DNA of 64,000 nucleotides from Symsagittifera roscoffensis (Eukaryota; Xenacoelomorpha; Acoela; Convolutidae), in NCBI RefSeq assembly GCF_963678635.1, contig NC_087062.1, forward strand, positions 22,617,789-22,681,788, given 5' to 3'. The position numbers and the translations under genes were made by a program. Positions 1 through 20,100 of this stretch are shown here, piece after piece. The notes beneath the pieces are model-generated. The model searched no databases. It was not told where the DNA came from and was given only the letters and a program-made list of their open reading frames with translations. Each line of letters begins with the position of its first letter. Position 1 is the stretch's first letter.

Positions 1-697
1 AAATTGGTTTAGGAGTTCAGAAATTAACTTACTTACGGTATTTAATAAGGGTAAAATAAATAGATCGATTTTTTAATGAGGCAAATTTTTAAAAACCAAA
101 ATAAACACAGAGGCGAAGCGGAACTTTACAACACTTGCGATTCAACAAAAACAGCATCGCAACCTGGCGGCTAGTATGTAGAAGAAACGCATTAAAAAAT
201 CGGCAAAAAATTCGTGTTTGCCTAGCATGATGTTCAGTTTGAGTTTAAATGTCAGAAAAAAAACAACCACCAACAATGAACAAGCATTCAAAATCCTTTA
301 CCGATTGGCAAATAAGCCGACATTACTGGAGTAGATGCAACTTGAGCCAAAAACCAAATGTTGCTATAGAAAAATTCGCCTTGCTTTGAAACTCGAACGT
401 TTCACGCTCCATTCCCCCATTTACTCCCGAAACAAGAAAAACACAACAGTATATTTTTGGTTTTTTAACAACGCATAATGAGGCAACTTAGGCGGCGATA
501 TAACTGAAGCAGAGAGCAGTTAAGCAAAAAATGAAACAAAATAAAAAGGAACTTATACAGAATCAGAGCTGAAAAAGCTGAAATCAAAAGGAACATGATG
601 CTTTGAAGCAAATCAATTTTATGTTTCGGACAAACCAATGTACTCAAAAACTAGTTTTCGATACAAAAATTTTTAAATTGCTACACACGAAAAATGC
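1..697. other. AT-rich non-coding stretch, nothing recognised
   Basis: No exon, RNA gene or known repeat is visible. Short open frames here have no recognisable motif and are what AT-rich random sequence gives. It probably belongs to the long last intron of the USP7-like gene, because that gene is still incomplete at 6,206. Confidence 0.5.
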
Positions 698-782
698 GGC
701 CCTGATTGGATTCGAACCTAAGATCTTTAGATCTTATAACCTGAAGGCGTGTATTTTAGCCCATCAAAAAGTGACAAGGGCC
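698..782 (-). tRNA. tRNA-Leu-like relic (pseudogene or tRNA-derived repeat head)
   Basis: The 85-nt minus-strand segment has the length of a long-variable-arm tRNA. Six of seven acceptor pairs form (GGCCCT with AGGGCC). A perfect B-box/T-loop (GGTTCGAATCC) is present, and TTTTT follows three bases after the end as a Pol III terminator. The loop reads TTCAGGT, giving a CAG (Leu) anticodon at the expected place. The anticodon stem does not pair, the T stem has two mismatches, and the variable region instead forms a perfect 8-bp hairpin. It is therefore unlikely to be a working tRNA. It could also be the head of a SINE. Confidence 0.45.
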
Positions 783-1879
783 TGAAAGCTATTGAGATTC
801 CATAAACATAGCTAACAGACAATTGGCAAAGAATCAATGAACGCAAGAAACAAAGGAAACACTGAAAAACTTATTTTTCGAGCAAAGTTCAGAAAAGATT
901 CAAAAAACGGTCGAAAAATCAAAAAAAAAACTGACAATTCCAAGGGCAGTAAATTAGTGTATAAAAGTGTAAAAAAATTTTTAGTGTAGAAAAGTTTCGG
1001 CAAAATTGCTTATGGAGGGAAATTTTCAAATCTGTTCATTAATTGAAACCAAAATCTCACATTTGGTAGGCTAGTTTTCGAGAAAACGAAAAAATTAAAA
1101 ACTATCGGTCAAATATTCCCCGCAGACTTTTTCGAAAGCTGTAGACAAAGGAGTAAATTAAAAAGAGACCAGTGGAGCATGCAAGCACAAAGGCGTGTAG
1201 CGTTCTTTCCATGAATACCGTTTTTGAAATCCATTTAAGGTTTTACGAGGAAAAAACACTAAATTTTTTGTAGAAATAGATAAAATTTTACCAAGCGTCT
1301 CGAAAAAAAAGTAAAATAACAAACCCAATCTCATAAATTTTCATTACACCAATTTTATCAAATAGGAATTCTAGACAAACATACTATGCTAGACATTTTA
1401 ATTTCAGCAACTGAACAAAACTTAGGAAGCGGCAACAAGGCCGACAATCTTTGAGCAGACACCAGTTGATCCGAAAAAAACTGATTTTGTTAAAACTTTT
1501 AAAAGTTTCAAGTCCCCCTGAAACTATAGAAGTGACTAGTGTCCTACCAAAAGTTGAATTATTGAATTATTGAAAGTTATTGAAATTGAGCATGTCAGCT
1601 GAAGAGCATGTCAAGTGATTCAACTAATTTTGTTAAAATAGTAGTTAACTCGAAAAAAGTCTACATTCCGATTTAATAACGCTTGCTAAACGCAAGCGTA
1701 AAACCGCAACCAAATTAAAAATTCCGACCACAGTTTATTCATTTCATAAAACAAAACATCACGTTTTAAGCCCTAATAGCATGCATAAAAAATTCAAGGA
1801 ATGGTGACAAGGAAAAGTATACAAGCTACTAAATAACAAATACATCAAGTAGAACAATAGTTTCGGTAACAGGAAGTAG
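783..1879. other. AT-rich non-coding stretch with one dispersed-repeat copy
   Basis: At about 805-920 lies a diverged copy of the dispersed repeat that also occurs at 9,880, 10,750 and 11,908 (motif 'catagccaacag' followed by 'tgaacgcaaga'). Nothing else is recognisable. Confidence 0.5.
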
Positions 1880-3550
1880 TCTCGACGTTGTTAGCGACAA
1901 AATAGCTATCGCAAATGAGTTCAATGACTATTTTTCTGCTTTTGGCAGTCATTTAGCTAATCAAATATATAAACCAGAAACTGATCAACTTTATTCTGAG
2001 CCTCGTGTTTAAATTCAATCACTGAATATGAAATTGAAGTTATTCTTTCAGCGCTACAAAACAAATTATCTTCTGGAATAGATGGAATTAGTAATCTAAT
2101 TGGTGAAGCTAGTTCATTCGCATATGCTCCCTTCTTGAAAAAACTCAATGAACTATCCTCTAAATAAGGATGTTATCCTGGCACAATCAGGATCTAAATT
2201 GGATATAAAGCAGGATCAAAATTGGATGTCAGTAACTATCGACCAATATCACTTCTTGTAACCTGGAGTAAGGTATTCGAATGAGCAATGTACAACAGTG
2301 TAAAGATATCTTGAAAGAAACTCACCAATTTCCGAAAAAATCCGAAAAAAAACCAGTACTAGTGATGCTATTGCCGAAGTAACAGAGAAATGTCGCATAG
2401 ATAAAACTAAATCACCCAAGAGAACAGTTTTTCTTGACTTAATAAAAATTTTTGACACTGGATCACGAGATTTTTTTTCATAAGTTAGAAATGTATGGTA
2501 TCAGTGGAAAAAATTTACTTTTGTTTAAAAGTTACTTGAAGCACCGCAAACAAGTTGTCTAAACTGGTGAAACGAGATCAACGTGGCGAAATATGGAATG
2601 TTGTGTCCCACAGAGATCCATTTTGGCGCCTCTGCTGTTTTTTATATATATATATATATATATAAACGACCTACCAAGTCTGCAATTTTAGCAAAGTTTT
2701 TCTATTTGCCGACGACAAACTTCACTGGACTAAACTGCTCGGTTGAGAGCTTCAATCAAGACTTAGAAGCTATAAATAAGTGGTTAATTTTGAATAAATT
2801 ATCTCTAAATATGGACAAAATGTTACAAGGTAGTGAATCTCTTAAGTGCTTCCAGCCATCAATTGTTTATTAATAGTATACCTTTGAAAATTGAAGGGTC
2901 ATGCAAATATCCTGGTGTTTATGTAGATGCTAAATTATCATTTAATTCTCACAAAAATTTCATACGATCAAAACTTAGAAAACAATGTGGCATTGTTTCC
3001 AAAATGCGTCATTATGTTCCCAAAACTGTTATGATGGAATATTATGGCTCTATTATTAAGCCCATTTTGCGATATAGAATATTGGTGCATGATTGCAATT
3101 CCTACAAACCTTTTACCCCTTTTTTTATCCAAAAGAAAGTTATTCGATAGATTTTTTCAAACGAAAATAAGAAAGCAAGAAGTTTTTAATAATGAAAATT
3201 TTTTAAGATCTCACGAGCTGCATGTGTATGAACTCCTCAAAATTGTCTTGCGATCAATAGCAGGACTACACTCTGAAACTTTTTTAAATGAGTTTTCTGT
3301 ATTTGATAAACCGTCGTTATATGACCAGGTCAATTTTTTATTTAATGATAATTCCTAATTTCAAAAGCAAAATTCAAAGACCTTCAATTAGCTACAGAGG
3401 AGCTAAGCTCTTTGTTACACTTGGACAAAATTCCATAACTCCAAAAATTTTTGATCAAGTTTCCAATTCAGATATTCAACGCATTGCCCACGAAATTCGT
3501 GATTTGTTTATATTAAGCAATGAAGAGCTAGTCAAATTTGTTTTTTGTTG
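1880..3550 (+). pseudogene. Decayed non-LTR (LINE) reverse transcriptase
   Basis: Fragments in all three frames line up in order with a non-LTR RT of the Jockey/CR1-like group. First comes a pre-RT segment (IANEFNDYFSAFGSHLANQI), then a 'YRPISLL' block near 2,235 and 'FLDL' with a following 'DHE' near 2,430-2,470. A 'PQRSILAPLLF' block near 2,610-2,640 is followed by the catalytic FADD near 2,708 and the thumb/connection region ending at about 3,550. At least five frame changes and several stops separate the fragments, and a (TA)n run interrupts it. No 5' ORF or endonuclease was found. It lies antisense to the USP7-like gene, probably in its last intron. Confidence 0.8.
2642..2665. repeat. 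(TA)n microsatellite
   Basis: A run of about eleven TA units sits inside the LINE relic, between the 'PLLF' block and the 'NDLP' block. It replaced or expanded within coding sequence, so it arose after the copy died. Confidence 0.85.
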
Positions 3551-4339
3551 ACATTTTTTTGGATGCAAGGATAATGCCAGAGAATGACATGTGGAGTGCC
3601 TTCATGTTTCAAGTTTTTTAATTAAAATTGTATATGGTTTTCAATAGATCTTCGGCGTTTTGAAAACCACACTTGGCCTTGTTCGTTGGTTACTACCGCA
3701 TGGGTTCAGTTATGTGTCTACTGACACTTTAGCCCTCAATCAGTTCTAGTGATGGTAGAGAGGCTTCAAGGGATGGGACACAGTTAGTAGAAGCAGTAAC
3801 CGTAAACAGAACAAGTTCACGTTTAGTTTTTGAAACCGAATAGTGTACCTACAACTAGCGAGTTTCAGAAATTATGAGTGAGGAATTTGAACTCTTTTCT
3901 TATTTAATTTGGTTTTAAACCGACTACGATTGAACAATCATTTTAAACATTGATGCAGAGCTTGGAACTTATGTCATTAACCTGTCTAGATAATGCCATA
4001 AATCTGCTGCTTTATGTTTATTCAAACTTCAGTAATTTTTTTCCAATATTTTCTGTTCTGTTTTCAGATTTAAAGATTTTTCCTTTTCTTTGAAGATCTC
4101 AAATTTCGTAATTCATTTGATAAAACGGGTAGTGCTCTGTAACCCAATTGGTTCGTTAACTGTCTCCTCGCTGTTTCTGGTGCTTCATGTTTAAACTAGC
4201 AATTAATGCACCTTCGGTGCTTCGAAATTTTTCGACAACTCATGAAAAAAACCGCATATATTGGAAACAACATCTGCAAGCTTTTAGTGTACTCTGACTG
4301 CACCCAGGTTTGGTAATTTCGAACTTCTAATTTTTTTTT
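3551..4339. other. AT-rich non-coding stretch, possible LINE 3' tail
   Basis: Follows the end of the LINE frame and may include its 3' UTR. I recognise no gene or repeat. The satellite begins gradually at its right end. Confidence 0.4.
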
Positions 4340-5860
4340 AATTCCCATTTTAAAAGCGTCATCTCGAAAACTTAATGGGCCTCTGGAGAAATTTGGAAGC
4401 CAGATTTGCAACCACTGAGACTCCCTGAGAGCACCCTACTATAGGGTTAGGAATCCAAAATTTTGTGAATTTTTTAAACCTAAGATTCCCGAAAAAAAAA
4501 TTGAAAAAAAACGTCTTTTCTCGGAAACTAAAAGGATTTGAGCATTCATATTAAGAGGCAAGATTTGAGACGCCTTGGTGTACGCTGACAATAGGTTGTA
4601 TCTTCATCAAGTTAGTAGTTTCAAATTTTTTGAATTTCTTTGTAGATAAATTCTTTGAGAAATTTTTTAAAAATCGAAAAACGTCACATCTCGGAAACTA
4701 AAATCATTTGAGCAGTCGCGTTTCGCAATTCTTTAGAGCACCCTGACAACACCGAACTATGGAGTTGGGAATTTCAAATTTTGAAAAATAAATAATTTAA
4801 AATTTCTGAAAATTTTGAAAAAATCACAAAAAACGTCACATCTCGAAAACTACAAAAAACTGAGCAGTGATATTTGGAGGCAAGATTCTCAACCCTTGAG
4901 AGTACTTTGACAGGGCCTAACTACAGGGTTGGGAATTTCAGGTTTTTAAAGAATAGAAATAATTCAAGTTTTCTGAAAAATTTTGAAAAAATCGCAAAAA
5001 ACGTCATATCTCGAAAACTACAGAGAATTGAGCAGTCAGACTTGGAGGCAAGGTTCGCAATCTTTGAGAGTACTCCGACAGGACCTAACTATAGGTTGGG
5101 AATTTCAGATTTTTAAAAACTAATAATAATTTAAGTTTTCTGAAAAATTTTGAAAAAATCACAAAAAACGTCATATCTCGAAAACTACAAAGAATTGAGC
5201 AATCATATTTGGAGGCAAGATTTGCAATCCTTGAGAGTACTCTGACAGGACCTAACTACAGGGTTGGGAATTTCAGATTTTTAAAGAAAAAAAATAATTC
5301 AAGTTTTCTGAAAAATTTTGAAAAAATCGCAAAAAACGTCATATCTCGAAAACTACAAGGATTTGAACAGTTATATTTGGAGGCAAGATTTGCAATCCTT
5401 GAGAGTACTCTGACAGGACCTAACTACAGGGTTGGAAATTTCAGATTTATAAAAACTAAAAATAATTTAAGTTTTCAGAAAAATTTTGAAAAAATCACGA
5501 AAAACGTCATATCTCGAAAACTACACTTGAGCAGTCATATTTGGAGGCAAGATTCGCAATCTTTGAGATTACTCTGACTGGACCCAGCTTCAGGGTTGGG
5601 AATTTCAGATTTTGCGAAAAAAAATTAATATAAGTTTTCTCGAAAACTACAAGGATTTGAACAGTCATATTTGGAGGCAAGATTTGTAACTCCTTAGAGT
5701 ACTCCGACAGCACCCAACTACAGGGTTGGGAACTTCAAGTTTTGTAAATTATTTTGTTATTTGAAATTCTGAAAATTTTTTAAAAAATCTCAAAAATCGT
5801 CTTATCTCGTTAGCTAAAATGATTCGGGCATTCAAAATTGTAGGCCAAATTGGTAACCCC
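4340..5860 (+). repeat. Satellite array, about ten ~165-bp monomers
   Basis: The marker 'cgtcatatctcgaaaacta' or a variant recurs near 4,357, 4,512, 4,682, 4,841, 5,002, 5,170, 5,337, 5,506, 5,638 and 5,800. Spacing is 155-170 bp, apart from one shortened unit of about 132 bp. The central units (about 4,870-5,560) are nearly uniform at 167-169 bp and the outer ones are much more diverged, as expected from unequal crossing-over. Open frames across the array (4,874-5,116 and 5,209-5,577) are by-products of the period and not genes. Confidence 0.9.
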
Positions 5861-6205
5861 TAATTGGGCTGCTTAACTTAAACTCGGTATAATAACCACT
5901 AAAATCAAATTGGAAAATCGAAAAAAATTCTTAACCATTGCAATATACGATATAGCTTAAACATGCAAAAATAATACGTTGAAAAAGCTTAAGCATGGCG
6001 AGATAGTGAAGCCCGCATTTAAATATATAATAGATAATAGATTATCGTTATATGCATATTTACCATTAACAATGAGAAATAAATTCTTTCTTTCTTCTTA
6101 ATTTTATAAGTATTGTTAAACATCGCAAAATGGGTGTTTGGTGGAAAGAGCTAAAGTTAAGGCTATACAACACAAACACAGTTGATGCACTTGATGAGTA
6201 TTAAC
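5861..6205. other. Non-coding, start of a long intron
   Basis: Begins immediately after a plausible donor (CCAG|GTTAAT on the minus strand). I searched it for the next USP7 segment and found none. Confidence 0.5.
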
Positions 6206-14802
<8,597 letters not shown>

Positions 14803-14889
14803 CACATATAAGAACTCATCTGAAACAATTTTCTATTCATAAATCAGACAAAAAAAACATCTAAAACATTCATTTGAGGGTTGCATCCC

Positions 14890-15773
14890 TTCAAGTAGGC
14901 TTTCCACGTACATTTAATATCGCCGTGTGGCATTTATATAGCAGAGTTTATCCTCCGAATCCTGGGAAAACAGACGATAGAAGAAAACGCCACCTCGAAC
15001 TCCTCCAAACAAAAGGCACATCTACATGACCAACCACACTACCATCGAAAGATCACGATATGTACTTCAGAGAGGACTTTAACAGAGAGACGTTACGACA
15101 GAAGAATTTTGTGTCAGCTTAGATCAGGTTTCTCATGGAAACTAGCCGAAACCAGACACCGATTACAACCGGACATTGAATCAGAGCTCTGCAGCAAATG
15201 CAACTCCAGCATCGAAGACTGCCATCATCTGTTCAACTGCCCGGCCAACCCAATATCTGCTACCATCGAAGATTTGTGGAAAAAACCCCTACTAGTCGTA
15301 GAAGAACTCGCGGAGATATTCTCAGAGCAGTCCACGGAGCAAAAACAACAACAACAGAGAGACATTCCGAGATGCAAAAAGCTTAAGATATGGCAGGCCA
15401 ATCAAAGATCTACCGCGCACTTGCGAATCGCGAATGTGGCAAAGAAAACAGCAATGACCATGCCTCGATATGCCAGCTAGGAGGCTTCGTTATCAAGAGG
15501 CACAATGCTGTGAGGGATCTGGAGGCAGAGCTGCTTACAAATGTTTGTAAGGATGTTGTGATTGAGCCAATGCTTCAACCAACATCAGGCACAGACACTC
15601 TCCCATACTCGGTGAACTCCGAAGAAAATCCAAGACTTGATGTCTCATGTCGGAGCTCCGGGCGCCCGCTGCAAAAGTCTTTCTCCGACATACGGATAAC
15701 ACACCCGAATTGCAGCCCTAACCTCAAAAAGCCTCTGAAACCGATACTCAAGTGTAACGAAACCTGCAAGAAA
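14890..15773 (+). pseudogene. 3' end of a non-LTR retroelement, cut by LTR element A
   Basis: From about 15,060 the reading gives the tail common at the C-terminus of many invertebrate LINE polyproteins: RRILCQLRSG, then a CxxC...HxxxxC knuckle in CSKCNSSIEDCHHLFNCP and DLWKK. That frame stops at 15,480. In an overlapping frame follow GGFVIKRHNAVRDLEAELL and VCKDVVIEPMLQP, then a PRLDVSC block. This module is also found in transcripts and retroelements of basal animals. The frame reaches 15,773 and enters the LTR of element A, so the insertion truncated it. About 0.1 kb separates it from the USP7-like start. Confidence 0.7.
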
Positions 15774-16678
15774 TGTAACATTCGTCTACTGTAGTCACAC
15801 ATGAGGCTTAAGAAAAATAGGCCCTATAACCATTGGCTCAAGAGTCAGGGACACTATCTCTTGTGTTTTTCTACCTCAAATCAGTCGGAGCCAATTCGGT
15901 TCGCTTGTGACATGAGACTACAACCCGTTACAGCTTAAAGGCTACTACCAAAATATCCCCCCACTCTAGAAATAAGAACGTCCCCATACTTAGGTCTCTA
16001 GATACCCAAAATACATGAACGCCGTTAAAAACCGGGTCAGAACAATCCGTTAAGTTACTTTTTATCAGACAGTGGAACTTTGATCCATTTCAGATGGATC
16101 AACCTAAAACTCGCCTTACCTCAGCATAACAATCATAAAACACACTTTAGAAATTTAAATTGAGTACTCACATCGTAGCACGCTCAAGAACTGGGAGTAA
16201 TTAAGTCGGTAATCAACTCGAGAATTAAATAATGTAACTAAATGAGTTTAATGTTTATCAGTTTCAATAACAGGACCAAGTTTGAACTCTATAGTATGGT
16301 TTCTCGTGAACCATTGGGACACTCAAGCTGTCCACCTTTCCATCGAAGGTTCACTCTAGTCCAGTTTGAATGATAATCCAGTCGAGTAATAATAGTCCAA
16401 TTCTCGGGAATACGCTTCCTTCTGTTTCAGATAGGACAGCTCTACTCTAGTTTTATTGTGACGGAAATTGCGAATGGCAATTTCCTACTGCTTTGTCTGG
16501 CAACTTTCCCGCGATTGTTACTCGATCGTTCTGATTTCTCTTTTTCGGTTTTCAGTTATCGCAAGAAAATCGTGCATGACAGGCTCCATTCGAATTTTTG
16601 AAAAATCAAATTTCACTCCAAAATTAAGCGTTCTTGTTTTTCTCAAGGTCAAACTTCCAAATATGACCGACTGGCACA
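15774..16678 (-). repeat. 3' LTR of copy A (905 bp)
   Basis: Begins (minus) TGTGCCAGTCGG and ends GTTACA. It shares with the 5' LTR of A a private end (ATTCGTCTA.TGTAGTCACAC) that differs from B and C, so the two are a true pair. The poly(A) signal of B and C (AATAAA) reads GATAAA here, and the TATA box is changed to AATAAAAC. The palindrome GGAAATTGC-N5-GCAATTTCC is kept at 16,463-16,485. Confidence 0.93.
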
Positions 16679-17106
16679 TACTCCCCGGACTCAAGATCTA
16701 TGTCCTCATCGCGTGCTGTCGTCTGCCAGTGAGTCCCAGAAAACCGAGTGTTGCTCAAGGTACAGTGCCAGTGGTCATTTACAGAAGTTTGCAGCAGACT
16801 TAAGCTTATCTACATCCCAAAATTCACGGCCAAGTAAAATCTTCACACTATCGCTAAACAGCAATCAAAATCTGCACACACCTGCACCCTTCAATTCTCG
16901 CTTTTCAAGCCAATTATTTAAAATTTCTTTTGTCCCATTCAATCAGGAAATTGTCATGCAGCATTTTGATTTACATAGTAAATATAACATATTAATAACA
17001 ATACCTGATTCGTTAAAATTTCTTTTTCGTGAACCCAGGTTTCATCCGGATTCACACTCAAGCCCCCCTTCCCTCTCAAGACTCAAGATCTCTTTGAACC
17101 ATCCGC
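16679..17106 (-). other. 3' UTR and polypurine tract of copy A
   Basis: Lies between the ORF2 stop and the LTR. The last bases before the LTR read GTCCGGGGAGTA, a short purine-rich tract in the place of the plus-strand primer. AT-rich, non-coding, nearly identical to 36,293-36,720. Confidence 0.75.
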
Positions 17107-20100
17107 TCATTTCGCACTCTTCGCCTTGGAGGTGTCGTACCCTGAGATACTAGATACGGCAAACTGTTTCAATAGTTCTTCTTCATCATCGGAGCTAATC
17201 ACGATCTCCTCCCAAGCCTTCAGCTGTTCATAGGATCGCATCCATTCCCTTTGCTCCTGCAACCTCTTTGCCTGGTTGGGTAGTGCCTTCACCCTAGATT
17301 CCCGGTTCAAACAAAAGGAGTTGTGCAGGCTCAGGCTCACGTTCTTCGCCAAGTCCTCCTCTAGTATCGATTACCTCGCTTTGGTATTGTCTCTAGACAT
17401 TTTATCCACTCTTTTCCATCCTGTCGTGATCGCATTTCGATGGGTTAACAGGGGTCTCTTGAAAGCTTCCGGCCCAATCTCGGCCTGGAACTGTCGATAC
17501 TCTTTTTGATGCTTTCTCATGTGATATTTCGTTGTCATGTATAACCAAGACGTCAGTGTCGCTCGAAACCATGGAAAGTACCTCAAGCGGCTCCATACGT
17601 GTCTGACTTCCATTGGTATGGCGAATACTTTGCATGCAGTCTCAAACAACTCGAGTCTCCTGCTGTAGTCTTTCGCATATATTGACTCAGCCGTTGGCGT
17701 CTTCGCTTCCCGATACTTCGTTATATTCTCTTCTATCCATCTCAGAGCCAGCATCGTACTCACAACTAAGAGCGTCACCTTCTGCCGGTGATCCGGTAAT
17801 CCGATCGACCGAACTTCTTCCATATCCCACACCAGGCAGAGGTTCTTGTGATCTGGATACCACACCGTTTGTGCCAAACAGTGGCATGGGCATTCTCCAT
17901 GGGTGATCTCAATGCTCCTGAGGTTACGCTCCCCCGAGGCTTCCAAGAGAGGCTCAAGCTCTATCATTTTCTCATGCATCGTGTCGTTCTCTCCCATGTT
18001 TGGAGCACCCCCCACAGGTTTTCCGATCACGTTTTGTCTCTCGTGATCGCTTGTGTTCTCACTTTCCAATTTCAAAAGCTCTTCTCCCCAGATTTCACTC
18101 AAGTCATCTCTCAAATCTTTCGGTACTGTCCCTCTGATTTTCCTCAACAACTTGTGCGAGTGATGCGATACCCGAGCCAACCTCACGCACTTGGGCACTG
18201 AGAAGGCCTTGTCCACCAATATTTTCTGGCTGGATGCTTCCACCATCGCCATGTGCAGTGGGTAGTGGCTTCCGCACAAATTGGCCATCATTGACCCTAT
18301 CAGAGATTTTGCGTTCAATGGCAGGCCATAAGCTTCGCTCATGGGAAACCCCATTTCCGCCTCGAGACCAACCTTCCAGCTCCGGATATGTTTTTGAGTC
18401 ACCTGCAACACCCCAGGCCATGATTCCACGCTCAACGCCGTCACTAAATGGTGTTCAGACTCTAGCCTCTCCAGTGACTGCAGACTACACATTCTCGAGA
18501 AGAATCCGAGAGCTGTCGCTATGTTCACCGTAGTTCTCGCGTAACACTCCGCCACTATTTGTACTTCACTTTTCTCCCTTTCCGTGATGTCTTCAAACCA
18601 AGTAACCAGATCTTCTTTTTGAAAGGACAGTATCCTGACACATGATTGTCCATCGCAGGTGTGCTCTCCACTCCCACACGTAGAATCCAGACAGCTACCC
18701 GGCTCCATCTTCTTTGCTGACTCGAGATTGTTCGTCTTTTCGCCTGACTCCTTCATCTGAGGTAAGATCAGTTTGTGCACCACACTCAACTTTGCCAAAT
18801 CTTCATCTTCCGTTGGTGCTAACCTCACCCGCTCGGTGGTCTCCTCGATCAGACTCGCGTGGGGATGTGGGCACCAGGAGGGTCTTAGTAACTTCCATAC
18901 CACTCCCAAGTTCGTGATCAACAAGCCATTGCCATCACCCATGTTCACTTCAACTCTCTTGTTCCAGCGCGGTATGCTCACCACCTCCGGTGTTTTCTCA
19001 AGAATCAGGCCCAGGCTCGGCCTCTCTTTCTCCACCGCGTCTATTTCCACTATTTTTTCTGTCCAAAACTTCAGCAGCTCCGCTACCTCGTGGTTCCTGT
19101 GAGCGCCTCCAGTTTCTGAGTCTAAGAAGGTGTTGTAGGCTATCCCCATCACTCCCGACACGTATTGGTATTCCCCCTTCTCACTGAGTCTCGAGTACTG
19201 CTCTGGCGAGGCCAGGTTACGGTGAACATCATGTTCTTCTTCGAACTTCTTATTGTAAAACCTCCGTACCTCGTCCAGCTTTCTGTGGTTCTCTAGGGAT
19301 AGTCTGGAACCATCTTCCTTTTCTATTCCAGTACTCTGATATAGGTTTAAGATGATCGTTGAGACTCTCTTTTGCACGGTTCTACTTCCGCTTGCTCTTT
19401 GGTAGCACGCCAAGATGGTGCTATCAGACATCATTGACATTATCCATCTCAAGAAACATGCGGCATCCTTCCTCCTAGCCAGGCTCAAGCCTGAATTATC
19501 CCTGGCCACGTGCTGCATCAGTGCTTGATACACTTCTAGCTTCTTGCTTCCCAACTTCAACCTGTCATACGAGGTCAGTGTCTCCAACTCTATTCCCACC
19601 AGACTCCAGGTGAACATCAATTGTCCTGCGGTTCTAACGAAGGGATTCGCCATCAATGGCGGTGCTGATGAGGGTGTCCTCATTGCCTCTTCAAAATGAT
19701 CCTTCAATAAGTTCTGCCAGGACCTCTTCAGCTGGTTCGCCAATTCTATCTTGTTAACATCAGCCTTTTGCTGGGTGGCCCAATTGCGTCGTTTGCGAGC
19801 TACTCCACTGTCCAACTTCTTCAAGCAGTCTTCCATTTCCTTCAATGTCTCGAGGGCCACCCACCATGGCCGGGAGGTGTTCCTCGTCTTGCTCCTCTCC
19901 AGTGGATCACCCGTCACTTGCTTCCCCGTGGCCTGGTGTCCCTTCGAGACCCATTCCTTGCCGACATCCACTTCCCATGTCTGTCCGTCCGTTGAACCTC
20001 TCTTCATGTTTATCTTCTGGGGCTTGAAGTCTTGCTCCGATGTCGAACTGATGGAAGCCTCTATTTCCCTCTCTACTTCGAGTGGTCTTCTGAGCTCCGT

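Noticed and set aside
5209-5577. 122-codon open frame in the satellite
   Set aside because: Follows the 168-bp period (a multiple of 3) and is satellite DNA, not a gene.
15109-15794. A host gene between USP7 and the LTR element
   Set aside because: The two overlapping frames match the tail region of non-LTR retroelements and have no exon structure; best read as a retroelement remnant.
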